64,000 bases of DNA, taken from NCBI GenBank assembly GCA_019914995.1, contig CM034130.1, positions 9,300,001 through 9,364,000 of the forward strand, read 5' to 3'. The translations under genes and the position numbers were made by a program. The notes under the pieces are model-generated. The model saw only the letters and a list, made by a program, of their open reading frames with translations, was not told the origin of the DNA and ran no database searches. Shown here piece after piece: positions 12,541 through 25,135 of the stretch. The stretch is from Acanthochlamys bracteata (lineage: Eukaryota; Streptophyta; Magnoliopsida; Pandanales; Velloziaceae). The stretch's first letter is position 1. Every line of letters begins with the position of its first letter.

Positions 12541-15500
12541 TTACTCTTCAAACTCATGCATGTGATCCAGGAGATAGTTTGCGGCAAGCTCCTCATTCTT
12601 GTTACATGCAAAGTAAACCTCCAAGACAAGTGCCCGGTCAAAGCCCATTGCCTCAAGCTGCCGAGTGAAAATAACATCCAACAGTCAGCACAAAAAATCG
12701 TGCATCCTTGTTGATAAACTTTAAAAAACATTATCAGGAAGTATCTACAAGCTACTAAAACCAAACAGCAGTATCACCTCAGCTGAACTTATCATATGGA
12801 AAAACATTTGGTTGGACCTAATGTAGAACTAGGGACTTCACAGAAACAACAAGCTACTTACTATGATGACATCACCATCTTAAAGCACACAAAGAATTCT
12901 TTGTCTCTGTACCTTGTCACAGAATTAATCCATACTGTTAGCTTGACCTAACTGTTTGCACTGCTCTTAAACATTTGACAGTAGCTTTTTAAGCTACCAC
13001 TAAATTCTGGAACCTAGGTAAATGAACAAGAAGCAATGCAACATATTTTGGTTATCTACTTGTTTGCATGTTCAACTCCTAACTAACCAGTATTTATACA
13101 TGCTTCAATAGTTCAGTTCCTCAAAGCTTAGCCATTTTCAGGCTACCGAGTCTACTCAAGACCATTCTAGAAATCTGAACTCTTTTACACTTGCTAATTA
13201 AAATAACCAAGCAAGGGTAAACATAAACGAAAAGACCTTACCCTTTCAATAGCCTCACGCTCCTCTGGTGTCACAGTAACAGCCTGTGGCATTGCAGCAG
13301 CCAAATCACCTAGTACGTTGCTGGTTCAAATAATCACAGATATTAGACTAATGAATAAGAGCATAAAAAATATTGAATGAGAGCAGGCAAAACAAAGCAT
13401 CTCACCCCTCCCCACCCTCTGCAGGTTCATTTAATAATCGCAGAAAATCTGCTTGATGCTCCTGAATAAGTCTCATTATTTGAGGATTTTGCTTTCCAAG
13501 CTCTTGGAGCATTGGCTGTAGAACCGAGATGACACTTAATGTTAAGTCCAATTATAGCAATACAATCATTATTAACTTCAACCCAATAACAAAAAAAGCT
13601 ACAAGATGGAACACATGCAAACCTGAAGAATTTGAGGATTTGCCTGGACCATAGCCTGCAAAGCTCGGAACTGTGCAGAGAGAAAAGTGATGCTTACAAG
13701 GTCAAAAAGAACCAGTAAATAAAACTTAATGTTAGCTCCCAGTACCTGTGGACTGTTGCGGAGAAAGTCCAGGTTGCCTGCACCAGCATTGCCTCCCATA
13801 CTTGGAAGGCCCTGAAACGGTTAACAATTTTGTTGAGTTTTCATAACTAGGTTGACTTTATTTTATTTTATTTTATTTTTGTGAAAGAACTACGTTGATA
13901 CTAAGTATATTAAATATAGTACGTTGTAAATGTACCTGAGGAAAGAGGTCTAGAGGATTAGCATTGGGTCCGCTGGAAGGAACAGCAGGCTGTGGTGGGA
14001 CCTGGACAGTGGGTGTAGTAGTTTGCCCACTTGTGGGAGCTCTGGTAACAGATGGCGCTTCAGCTTGAGCAGGGATGCCCTGACATTGTAGTTGACAAAC
14101 CATTAGAATTTTTGTTGTTTTAACAGGACTGTGCAATATGTGGCACATTGCATTTATAAAGTATTTAGAGTATTAAACTAGGGTAGGGATAGGGGCACTC
14201 CCTCAGATCTTACAATTGGTATTATGGTCTCATAAGGTTATAGAAGGCACTCAAAGATCACAAGAGGATAAACATCATATTCAGAAGAGGCATTTGGATG
14301 AAATGGCACCAAAACATAGTTCAATTCGATGTTAAAGTTTTATAATAGCTCCAAGATCGAATCTAACCAGAAATATTGTACGATTTTACCAAAGCATAGC
14401 GACCGTCTTTCAACTAAACTTACTGAATATAAATATTCGACAGCCCTTTCTGGGTTATTATATGCAGCACGTAAAGCACGAATGACAGTGTCCCTATCCC
14501 ATGTTCCACCACCAATGTCAAGAATATGTTGGATGGTTTCCTCCAAGTTAGTTCCAGCAACAAGGTTTGATGCTGCTTGACCATATACATCACCAGAAAC
14601 TCTGCTATGGCAAATAGTCCAATCGTAATATAGCAAATATAGAAAAATTACTAAATAAAAGAACCATGAGAAACTATAATATAATAAAAGAGCAACTACC
14701 TAACATAACAGAACAAAAGAAATTCCCAATACATAGTCTCCGAAAGGTAACAACTTTACTGGAAGCATTTTCAATTAATCTGTCTTTAGAAGCAGCAAAA
14801 TATAGCATTAAATTTAAAAACTGTCTTTTGAATGAATGAACCCATATATTTTAACAATCACAGGGCTAGACCTTCTTTTGCTGTTAGTCCTATTATTTAA
14901 ACAGTATTTGTGCCATAAATCAACAAAAGCAGATCTAATAGCTTAAAGCGACACAGGACTCCCAGTTCAAGCCTTCACAGAAAACTAGTTTCTGCCACCA
15001 CGTCATAGGGAGAGCCATTAATCAGGCAAAAAAATATCTGATACCGAGCACTCTCCTCTACTATGTGATCCAAAGCTTCTCCTCCTCTGTTTCAAAATAC
15101 TTGTTAGGAAAATAGATGAAAACTACATGACGAACTGAACAGAGAGAAATATGAAGAACTACAATTATGTAGATAAACCACAACTTATAGTCCAAATATA
15201 ATAGTAAGCACTATAAACCCCAAAAGTTGAAATTTTCAATGACAGTGGACAAGAAATCAAAAGAATGATGTGTCATAAAGCTGTGAACTAGTGACAGCAA
15301 TGAAAATGATGCTTACTGCAGTGTAGGTGAAGGTTCACTGGGTGCTTCTACAGGCACAGACACCCTGCTAAATACAGTAGTGTAGGTAAGGAGAGTACAT
15401 AACATAAAAATATAACAAACAACATTGCATATGGATAAACAAACGCACGGGGATGCAGTTGCTGCTGTTGCTGAAGTAGGAGCTGGTGCAGGAGTTGACA

Positions 15501-18003
15501 TATTTGATGGTGTAGAACTGACAGCTGGAGTCTACAAGATTCAACAACAAGACGAATACTTTTAGCTATTAAAAGAATCACCTTAGCAGGACAGCAAGAA
15601 ACGAGAAATGGAAGCAATAAGTACAAGGAGGTTTGCGTTTCAAATCAGAAAGAAGAATAAACTAGTTTACATTATGTATTTTACCTGGCTTACAGGTGCC
15701 TTAGATGTGCCCGAGCTTCCACTTGGAGAAGCACTTTTCTATCAGATACACAAAAAAAGCATGCCAAATTCAAGGCCATAAATCAGATACTAAAGTGAGC
15801 CTACGTGTTAACAAAACAAAAAAAGAATATCAACTCTAAACAAAAAAAGTAACTACAAATGAAGAAACTCAGACCAACAACTTATGCACTCACACACACA
15901 CACAAACAAGCAAAAAAAAAAAAAAAAAAAAGAAGAAGCAAGTCTTGAATGCTTAGCCACCTGTATATTCACCAAAACATGGTATGGAGACGTATATTTA
16001 ATATAATCTTCTCCACCGCAATATATTACTATACCATGACATTAAACTCAGTGCCAAATAGAGCCTTAGGTTTTTTTAAAATATAGACTACAAGATTGAA
16101 AGAGATTACTGTATGCTACAAGAGTGAAGTGAATTACCCTCAAAAACAGCCTTTACAGATACAAGTGAGGAAAGATGTCATATCACAAACAAATATATGC
16201 AGCTCCAGTGTTCTTAAAGAAATGCTATACCAATTCAAGACACGAACAAAGGAAAGTATTCCAAGAGGATCAACTACAAAAATATATATACCTTGCTCAG
16301 CATTATCACAACAAAACTATTCTCTGCAACTTTATTGTCTTGTAGAGTTGTGTTATCTTTCAGAACAGTCCCTTGATGTATGAGCAACTGCTGCTCAGCA
16401 GGATAAATACTTTGACCTTGAGTAGCCTCAATATTCTTTTTAACATCGGAAACCTGCATTTCAGAGATCATGTCAACAAAGTGAGACCCCACTTCAAGAA
16501 CATAATGTCAACTTTCCAGAAAGGAAAAGGACTACATACAGATAGCAAAACTTCAAGTTAGGACATCTATAATACAAAGATGTAAGCTAATACAGTATTT
16601 ACAAACAAACAAACTTATATTATTACCTAAAGTGAATTAGCTAGAAGCATAGAATCTATGCTCAATCACAAAATGTTCACGTTTAATAAACATTGGGTGA
16701 ACAACATTGCCACCATGATCACAATCTAACATAATCAGCCAAACCTCATAACCTACACAGCCAAGTATTTCCAGATAAAGCTAGAATCAGCCAACCAACT
16801 AAACACGAAGCAGATGATCCGCTCACTGGGATTGTTCAAATCCTAGAGATCCTATCTCACTTTTGTGGGGCTCAACAACAAGGCTACCCAACATTAGTAA
16901 CTTCCAATGCCGCTCCATGAAATGATTGAATGAACTTGTCAAGGATTCATCATTTATCCCCCTGAAAGTAGTTTCTTCCATTCCGTCTCATTAGCAATGT
17001 GAAACAATTCGATACTCACACTGCATCACTGCTAACTGAAGGTTGACCTCTCAGTATAATAGCAGCTTGCAGATGAATAGATCTCAGTGCAACATTTTTT
17101 GCATGAGTACCATCACATGCTTCCTAAGTATTTAAATAATCCAGAGTGCTATCAGGCACCTAAGAGACTCTTTTAGGGCCATAAGTTGTTACGTCAACAT
17201 GGTTAATACTAGGTACTAAAAGTTAATACAGTAGCATAGCATCGTATACGTTTAATTTGGACCTGCAATCATTAAAAAGTATCCAGCTAACAGAATTGCT
17301 GGTCAAATTTTTTGCTACTTTAATCTATCAGTATCACTTCCAATGTAATGTAGATTAGCTTTCTACAGAACCACATACACACACTTGACAGGATCTATTA
17401 AGAAAAATAGCGCGGATGTTCGTGCGAACTCTATGAGCAAACTGAGAATTTACTTCAATATTCTTAAACATGCAGATTAAACACTACATAGGTCGAGAAG
17501 ACAACAACTTTATTCAATCGATTCAATCACTGACTTTCCTTTTGCAAGAACATAAGAGCTCTACCCAACTTGCTCCTAGCAAAGCGTTAACTCTCATAAG
17601 AACTGCATCTATTAACTTAACACTAATTTGTGAAAAACTCAAAGTCACTAGCTTGAAATAAAGAAAGTACCAACTCACATCATGAAAAAGACGACCTAAC
17701 TTTCAGCAATAAGTCTCAAATCAACTCAAAATTCCATACTATGTAACTGCATAGAGACCAACTACTCGCATAACAAAGCATTAACCAACGAATTTACCAC
17801 AGAAGAAGAAACAATCCCTAATCCACAGCAATACAGAGAATAAGATCCAGCTATAAACGAGAAACCAACTCCCAATCATCACTGAAATCAGTATGAAAAC
17901 CCTAATTCAAAACAATTGGGGATTAAAAAAATCAAACCTTGTCTTCGGGATTAACTTCGATCTCGAATTGCGAGCCCTTGAGCGTCTTCACGAAAAGCTT
18001 CAT
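12541..18003 (-). CDS. RAD23: RAD23 ubiquitin receptor / shuttle protein
   Basis: RAD23 carries ubiquitinated proteins to the proteasome and stabilises the XPC/RAD4 damage sensor. Twelve exons: 18003-17938, 16453-16292, 15738-15685, 15531-15449, 15364-15317, 14601-14424, 14079-13936, 13811-13746, 13670-13623, 13515-13406, 13320-13242, 12657-12541; 1155 nt, 384 residues, a normal plant RAD23 length. Domains in order: ubiquitin-like domain at residues 1-76 (starts [17 protein letters not shown]); Ala/Pro/Thr/Ser-rich linker; UBA1 at about 149-193 ([20 protein letters not shown]); a second linker with [11 protein letters not shown]-binding/STI1 domain at about 250-310 ([30 protein letters not shown]); and UBA2 at about 337-380 ([20 protein letters not shown], ending [10 protein letters not shown]). 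All four modules are intact. Which paralogue (A-D) cannot be fixed by eye. Confidence 0.97.
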
Positions 18004-18111
18004 CTTTCTTTCTCTCTCTAGAAAATAAAAAGAATTTCTCTCTGTAAACTTCCCAACAAGAAGAAGATAATGGAGAAAGCACAGGGTAAGAAGAGGAGAG
18101 ACAGCGAAAGA

Positions 18112-18123
18112 CTTTATATAAAG
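18112..18123 (-). promoter_or_regulatory. TATA box of RAD23
   Basis: CTTTATATAAAG (the same on both strands) lies about 110 bp upstream of the RAD23 ATG, a normal TATA-to-start distance for a plant gene with a short leader. Confidence 0.6.
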
Positions 18124-19876
18124 ACCAGAGTTAATCGCCGCTATGTGCTTAAATTCCGAAAACAAATGAACCGAAACAGTCGAGTTGCCATGATGGCATA
18201 TCATGTAAATATTTATATAATTAATATAATTTAGGTAATTAATTATTCTAAAGAGCGTCGTATTAGTTTCGGGGTGTACCATTTCGAACAATAAAAGTCT
18301 CATAACAGAGAAGGAATTATGGACAACGACGGCGGTCCCTTCCTTAGTTAACAAGAAATTTCGCTAAAACTGGCTATCAGAACTTGATGAATAAATACTC
18401 ACACGTAATATTCTAAAAGTGAAGAATTATAGCCAATCATGCGTTAACACGTGTCCACTTTCTCGTACATGCATTTTCATTCAATCTACTATCCAACTCA
18501 TTAATTTCGAAAAGCTTCATCTAACAATGGCTTGTTTCCACGCTCTCCCTCTCCACTCCTTCACCACCGCTCCCTCTCCGCTTTCTCTCTTCTACCTTTA
18601 TTAATAAGGGAACCTTAATCATTCCAAAACCTTCAATCCTTCCATGCCTACCAGTAACAAAACCCACCGGCAACCGGACGGTGTTTATCCATGCTGCTTT
18701 CTTCTGTTGATGCCGCCAGCAAGGTTTCCGGTTGGATAATTTGGGACCGCAGAAGGGATCGAGGAAGCGGGGAAAGAGAAAAGGGCGCGGTATTGCTGCT
18801 GGGCAACGGTCTAGTTGTGGATTTGGCATGAGAATGCAGAAGTCGAGGTCTGGGCCAGGTGTTAGGAAAGGTTTCTAAGGTGGACAGATGCCGGTTTATA
18901 GAAGGCTTCCAAAGCTCGTGGAGTTGCTGGGGGTAAGAAGATTGTTCCTTTTCTTGTTTAATTTGCAAGTTTCAATATTTGTTGCATTACTGTTGTGGTG
19001 GATTTCAAGCAATTGAATTGCTAGATTGAAAATAATGATGTCAGCTGTTTATTTTAAGTTTCTGTTGTTTGCTTTAGATGGAAAATTTTGTTGGAAGCTT
19101 GAGTGAATCAAGTAAATGATGTTAGCGTTGAGTGATTACTATGTGTGAGCTTAATAATTAACATGTCCGCTACTCATTTTCTTGAGAGAAGGATGAGTTA
19201 ATTTTCTGAATTCGTTGTACACACCGTTTTGCTCCTAGGATTTTCAGCTTGTTAGGAGAAATTCTTGAGTCCAGACAAGCGCTAATGCAATGTAGGTGTT
19301 CGATAAATTTCTTTTCCATGGATTGGAGCAAGAAACAATTACATAAAGTTGGTCCTTGGCAGCTGTAGCGGAGGTAATTTTCTTTTGTTTTGAGTAAGTA
19401 GCTGAGGTGATCTTGCCAGCTGATTCTAAAGCCTTTCGCACAAAATTCCTTTTGAAATGCCTATTAAAAGCAGCCTTAGATATTTTGAGTAATAAAATAA
19501 TAAATAAGAAATATGCTAGAGACAGTATTCTCTGAATGTTAAGTTTGCAGTTTATTTGTTGGCTTTTTGGAGTTTTAGTTCTTTCTCACTCATTTACTTT
19601 TCCTATATTTGGTAGAGTGACATTTCACTTCTTTCCTACAGGCATGCATGCAGGTTTACCTAAATATGTTCCAGTAAACTTGAAGGCATTGAAACTGCTG
19701 GTTTTCAAGAAGGTGATGAACTATCACTTGAATCCTTGAAAGAGAAAGGGTTTTATTAACCCATCTGGCAAAGAAAGGAAACTGCCATTAAAGGTAAAAG
19801 AAATGTTTCTTTATCCTGTACGATTTATATTTTTCCATAGGTAACATTAGGAAATAGAGTTTGCTGTTGTGAGCAG

Positions 19877-19944
19877 TGGACTACCTCCCAGCATGCGATG
19901 ATATTAACAAGAATATATGGACTACCTCCCGGCATGCGATGATA
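19877..19944. repeat. Two direct copies of a 27-bp unit
   Basis: The unit TGGACTACCTCCC(A/G)GC plus ATGCGATGATA occurs at 19877-19903 and 19918-19944 with a single mismatch, 41 bp apart. It sits in intron 2 of the L15 relic. It is probably a local duplication. Confidence 0.8.
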
Positions 19945-20329
19945 GTAGACGTAATAATGATAATAATATTATTGTTGCCATAGAGGATTGTGCTATACCG
20001 CAAAGTGGTAGTTTTAAATATTTAGCTTCGATTATTCATATAGAAGAAAAAATTGGAAAAAAATGTTATATATAGAATTAAAACAGGATATATGAAATGG
20101 TAAGATGTTATCGAAATTTTGTGTGATAAGAAAGTCCTTTTAATGCTAAAAAATCAGTTTTATAGAACAGTCATTTAGCATGCACATATATTAATAAGTA
20201 CTGAGTTATTAAAGGTCAAGATGTTCATAAGATAACCGTAGTGAAAATAAGAACGTGTTAAGAAAAACGTGTGGGCATATTAACATGAGCAAAATACGAA
20301 ATAAGAATATACAAAAAAAAGCAGCTGTA

Positions 20330-20606
20330 GCCAATTGATGACAAGTTAAGGAAGGTAGGTTTAGGTGGTTCAGATATGTCTTGTGCAGACTAAGTAGATG
20401 TTGCATTGTATAAAAGTGATACGATTTTATTTACACATTTTAGAGTAAAAAGGTAAACCGAGATTAACTTCGCCTGACGAGAGATATAAAAGAATTGGAT
20501 CTTTTGCCGAATCTGATTTATAATCAAACGGAATGGAATGAATAGATTCGTGTAGCCGATCCCACTCAAGTGGGATAAAAGCTTAGTTTATTATTGTTGT
20601 ATATGG
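20330..20606 (+). mobile_element. Decayed 3' end of a LINE (non-LTR retrotransposon)
   Basis: The block ends with GTAGCCGATCCCACTC, then GTGGGATAAAAGCTTAG and a short TTATTATTGTTG tail. This closely resembles the common 3' terminus of plant LINE-type elements with a TTG-rich tail. Upstream, around 20357-20378, a frame reads FRWFRYV, similar to the RWFGHV block at the end of LINE reverse transcriptases. Several stops and frameshifts show that it is dead. It lies in intron 2 of the L15 pseudogene. Family membership rests on remembered motifs. Confidence 0.65.
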
Positions 20607-22195
20607 TACTTTTTCCCAAATAAATTGAAGTACTCGTTCTTTGCCAATAACATAACCTTAACTTTGTTCGTGCATATTTAGTAATGGTTTCTTCTTTGAT
20701 TACTGATCGAGCGTATTGCTGGACAAGTGTTCATAGCGTAAATTGAACAGTAGTCAGTTGTGAGAATTCTCGAACACTTGATGGGCATTAGCACAACTAC
20801 CAAATACCACTAAATAGCATAAGTGGTAGTTAATCAAGAACAGTAGCAATGGCAAAATATAAAAAAAAAGCATTTATATATCTTCGAAAATAAATGTGTG
20901 ATCAATCACCAGTCACTTCTACAGAGGAAACAATGTCTATCTTGCTTCGTTCTTAGAGATTAGAGGTTTGGTAGGACTCTACTTCAGATACAAGACAGTA
21001 ATAAGATAGTTTCAATTGACCCAAACCAACATGTACGTATTGGTTGAATATGGAGGTGGGGAATGGGGAAAGATTGGTAATACTAGAAGCACCAGTTAAG
21101 TAGTTCTACAATGTCGTATTTTTCAATTGTTGATGCATGGCTGCATGCCTTCTTTTAAGTTTTAGGTTTTGAGAATTACTCATACAATGTTCTACCGACA
21201 AAAACAGCACTTCCTAGTAGAATAGTGTGTGCCAAAATATCACAAGTTCTTGCTTTGCAAGTGTCTAGCTCCCAACTCGTGTAATTTTGTTCTGATTTTT
21301 GGCTGTCCCTTGTTCAGCTAATTCTGTTATTTTGAGAGTATATAGCGGTGATGCCGTTGAAGTGTTTGATAAGTTGCCACAATTAGTCACTATCCAATCG
21401 ATGTTTCCTCAAACAAAAGCTCAAAAGGAATGATTTAGTGATTAGTCATCGACAAGCATACTTAACATCAGGCGTCATGTGCCATCATGCTATTAGGTGT
21501 AACCAATTGGAATTCACAATCTATGGATTCTCTTTTGCCAACCTGTACTTGCTGCCACTTACAGTTGTAGCTTTGATGAGCAGCATTTTACATATCAATG
21601 AGTAATGCAGATGGAAATAGTGTTGTTTTTCATGATGAAAAGAATGTAAAGGGTCAGCAAATGTTGTTGCTTGCAAACTTTGGTTTACATAGGTTTAGCT
21701 TGTAGGATGAGGCCCCTTATCCAGGACATTTATGTCTAAGGTGGAATGTTCTCTTACAGCTCAGTAGCCACAGCTATGAGGTCATTTATTGTGTTAACAA
21801 TCTAATTTCTATCTAGTGCACAGTTTGGTTGTCTTCCCTCATCTTCTTCCTCTTTCTTGATTGAGTTAAAGGGCTCGTTAGTAACTTAATGTGCTTTATC
21901 TTCTTCCTCTTTCTTCATTAGTATGAATATTAAATAAAATGGTGAATTGTCATATGCTTCTCGTCTGTTTGCAGATATTGGGAGATGGAGAGCTTAAACT
22001 CAAGCTGAACTTCAAGGAATGTGCTTTCTCATCAGTGGCAAAAGAAGCTTGAGGCTGTTGATTGCACCCTTACCTTTCTTCCAGGCCATAAGAAGTAGGT
22101 CAAACCATCAGTAGCCAGAAGAGTTATTTGCAAAGAAAAAGGCAGCAGCTGCTGCAGCAGACTCAGATTCTGGTGCTGAAATAGATAAGTATGAC

Positions 22196-22800
22196 CATAG
22201 TAGTAGAGCATGGAATTCCTTTTGTATATAACCTGTCAACGCTGAAGAGCATTATAATGTAGCAAAACCGCTACAACATAGACCACTCTTTTCAATTTAA
22301 AATTTAATTTTCAATGACCTTTTATATTTCTATAACTGAATTCTATAAAAAAAAAATTTAGTAGCTTATTATTAAAAAGTTTACTTTATGTAAACTCGCT
22401 TTCAGATAACTTAGAAAGTGATAACGTCCCATAACAGTTTTTTTTAAAGGAGAATCCAGCAGAACTCACCTATAGTTGAGTTTCAACTTTCTAAGTTGGT
22501 GCTTGTATAGTTGCGCTATTAGAACTAAATATAAAAAATTTATTATAAGCGTATATCAGTCCAGTTAAAATTTACTTCTGCATTTATTTTTAAATACAAC
22601 TAAATATAAAAATTATTTTTAAATTTACTATTAACTATAACCAAATATAAAGATTTCACTTTTATCAAATACAGCCTTCACTAATTTATATTTTATGAAC
22701 TCACTTTAATATAACTGATGCACGTCCTAACACAAAATATGCAATATGCAGCGAAGGTGCAATATGACTAGCAGTGGCCGTAAACAGCCCGTCGTCTATT
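22196..22800. other. AT-rich gap between L15 relic and CONSTANS-like promoter
   Basis: Very AT-rich DNA with several ACTAAATATAAAAATT-type near-repeats between about 22520 and 22660. No ORF of note and no clear element boundary were found. Confidence 0.45.
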
Positions 22801-22861
22801 CTTGTTTAAGTCCTCACTTCGGGGCGCCAACAACTAAGGGGCCGTAACAGCCCGAATCTAC

Positions 22862-23029
22862 TGGGCCATAACTAATGGGCCCATTAACATCCGAAATCCG
22901 ACGACGTCTATCCCATCCAATCACTCCATCCAACCGGATGATATATGCTCACTCTCGCCCAATCAGATTCCAGATTGCTCTTCTCAAAAGGGCCCCACAC
23001 TGATTGTCTCTATTTTAGAGCGCCACGTG
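22862..23029 (+). promoter_or_regulatory. Site II (TGGGCC) motifs and G-box upstream of the CONSTANS-like gene
   Basis: TGGGCC occurs at 22862 and TGGGCCC at 22875, with GGGCCCC near 22990 and a G-box CACGTG at 23024-23029. Site II motifs are known TCP-linked elements, and G-boxes bind bZIP/bHLH factors, including light-signalling PIF/HY5. Their clustering 375-540 bp before the ATG is seen; their use is inferred. Confidence 0.5.
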
Positions 23030-23403
23030 TACTCAAAAGCGCAAAACTGTCAGCCCCACTAATTGCTTGTAGGTCTCAACGTCTTTCCCTTGCCTTTCTT
23101 CTCTTTTGAAGTTCTTGCTTTCCATTTGTTTGAGATTGACAGACATAAGTTCAGAGTTCTTCTGTTTTCTTTATTTGTGTTTTTCGTCTGTTGTTTCGAT
23201 TTCAATCAGAAAATTTGAATCCAAGCGAGAAGACTTGAGATCGACTGGTTACCTTATTCTTTCCATCTTATGTTTCAAAGATTGGGGTTGCAAAACATAA
23301 TGACTGCTTAGTTCAAAATCTTAAGCTGATAGATAGAGACCGTTCATCTCTATAGCCGTTGATATAGCACTTAATAGCTGGTGGTCAGCAAGAAGAAGTA
23401 GGA

Positions 23404-24857
23404 ATGAGTCAGCAGCGAGCAGCAGCGGCGAGTGCCGTAGGAGGGAAGACTGCAAGGGCATGCGATAGTTGCTTGCGCCGTCGAGCACGTTGGTACCGTG
23501 CTGCCGATGACGCTTTTCTTTGTCAAGCTTGTGACTACTCTGTGCACTCAGCTAACCCTCTCGCTAGCCGCCACGAGAGAGTCCGTCTTAAAACTTCGTC
23601 GACGGCAGCCGCCGTTTTCCTTTCCGCTCTCGTCAAGAACAAGGACAATAAAAGTACTACTACTCCTTCATGGCTCCATGGATTTAAACGCAAAGCTCGA
23701 ACGCCTCGTGGCAAACCAAGTAACAAATACAACTCAAGCTCACCAAGCTCAAATCCAGCACCAAAATCATCAGAATCTCTCGTTCCTGATCTGGAAGGTG
23801 CTCTTGCCGAAGAAGTCGATAGCGGTAGCGAAGAAGAACAGCAGCAGTTTCTGTACCGCGTACCTGTCTTCGACCCCATTCTCGAGGAGTTCTGTTCTCC
23901 TCCTCTGCCTCTTGATGTCGATGATCAGGCAAAGCCAATGGTGGATTGCAGAACGAGTTCTTTCAGATCAAGCGACAGCTGTGATGATGATCGAACTGGC
24001 ATGACTACTGCAGCTGGGGTTCTTCAACCGGAGAAAGAGCTCGCGGAGTTTGCTGCAGACATGGAGACGTTGCTCGGGCACGGACTTGATGATTATCCAT
24101 TCTCCATGGAGGACCTTGGACTCGGCTGCGGTGAAGGTAATGGTTCATGCGTCAAGACGAAGACTTCAACGGACATTAACAGTAACACAGAGATCAAAAT
24201 GGGCTTCCATTGCTCGGTGATCTCGAAATGGACATCAAAGAGAGTAGATGAAGACAATTCCGGCGCCGGTAATCGGAAACTTGCATCAGTAGCTGGTGCA
24301 GCTTCTGTTGAGAATTACGTCGAACAACTAGGAGCAGCAACAGAGGTAATGGTTCAAACTGGAGTTATGTTGAAGCTGGACTATGAAGCCGTCGTCGAAG
24401 CTTGGTCATCAGGCGGCTGCACGTCGCCGTGGACTGACGGTGAGCGGCCGCAATTGAACCTAGCTGGGTGCTGCTGGCCCGAGTTCATGGTAAGCAATAC
24501 TGAAAACTTCGAAACAATTCCCACTTGGGTGCTAAAAGAATTATCTATTATTAATTATTTTCATTCTTATAGGGAATGTGGGGAGGAGGGGATGTGCAAG
24601 GCATGTACGGTGAAGCTGCGATGACTGGGGCACATGACGGAAGCACGGTAGCCGGAGGAGACAGTGGCAGAGAGGCAAGAGTTACGAGGTACCGTGAAAA
24701 GAGAAGGACAAGACTCTTTTTTAAGAAGATACGGTACGAGGTGCGGAAACTCAACGCCGAGAAACGGCCTAGGATGAAAGGCCGTTTCATTAAACGGACA
24801 GCGTTTATCCCGGCGATTGCTGGAGGAACCGTAGCCTTCCGGCTTACTAAATTCTAA
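23404..24857 (+). CDS. COL16: CONSTANS-like protein, COL16/COL6 group (one B-box plus CCT)
   Basis: A transcription regulator of the single-B-box CONSTANS-like group. Exons 23404-24489 and 24573-24857 join in phase 0 to give 456 residues; the intron is 83 bp. The B-box at residues 16-60 opens [11 protein letters not shown] and ends [12 protein letters not shown]. The CCT domain at residues 395-438 reads [20 protein letters not shown], then [20 protein letters not shown]. This position, and the intron just before the CCT exon, fit the COL16/COL6/COL7 group, which acts in light and development responses in the nucleus. Oddity: the third zinc ligand of the B-box is Arg32 (CGT at 23497), where the family has Cys (WYCAADD). 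The other ligands (C20, C23, D35, C40, C43, H48, H57) remain. The ATG at 23404 gives the expected short N-terminus. Confidence 0.95.
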
Positions 24858-24892
24858 TAATCAATCAACGATCGGTATAACAACAAGGGGTG

Positions 24893-25135
24893 TTCAGCAG
24901 TGCTATAAAATAAAACTTTTCTAAAATAAAAAATATTTTTATTTTTTTAAAAAATAAGTTATATTTTTTTATTTTTAAAAAATAATAAAAATATGTAATA
25001 AAAAAATTTTATTCAGTAAAATTTTTTTACACTTTTAAAATTTTTAAATAAATTTTTTATATATTTTAAAAATATATATTAAAAAATATAAAATTAAAAA
25101 AAAATTAAAAAAATTTGATAAGTAGTTTTTCAAAC
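24893..25135. repeat. AT-rich dispersed repeat, copy 1
   Basis: This block shares an ordered series of AT-rich words (TTTTTAAAAAATAAGTTATA, TTTTTAAAAAATAATAAAAA, TTTTTAAATAAATTTTTTAT, AAAATATATATTAAAAAATA) with 39436-39660 and 51400-51620. It is flanked by TGTTCAGCAG and TTTTTCAAACGCC. The consistent order argues for a real repeat family and against chance AT content. It has no coding capacity. Confidence 0.6.

Larger units (their letters stand above)
18527..22195 (+). pseudogene. Broken copy of nuclear gene for plastid ribosomal protein L15
   Basis: Three exon-like blocks match plastid L15: 18527-18932, 19642-19793 and 21975 to about 22195. They are separated by introns that still have GT-AG edges, so this is a duplicated copy and not a processed one. 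The first block starts MACFHALPLHSFTT, resembling a transit peptide, but reaches TAA at 18602. The frame then resumes with [20 protein letters not shown] and hits TAA at 18876 where the family has KGFEGGQ. The second block (GMHAGLPKYVPVNLK) has at least two frameshifts before the NPSGKERKLPLK region. The third (ILGDGELKLKLN) has another frameshift and a TAG at 22096 in place of the tryptophan of KKWVKPSVA. The Ala-rich C-terminus is still visible. It cannot make L15; a working copy must exist elsewhere. Confidence 0.9.

Noticed and set aside
23498-24004. 168-codon plus-strand frame inside the CONSTANS-like exon
   Set aside because: It lies in another frame of a well-supported gene and starts with no conserved sequence.
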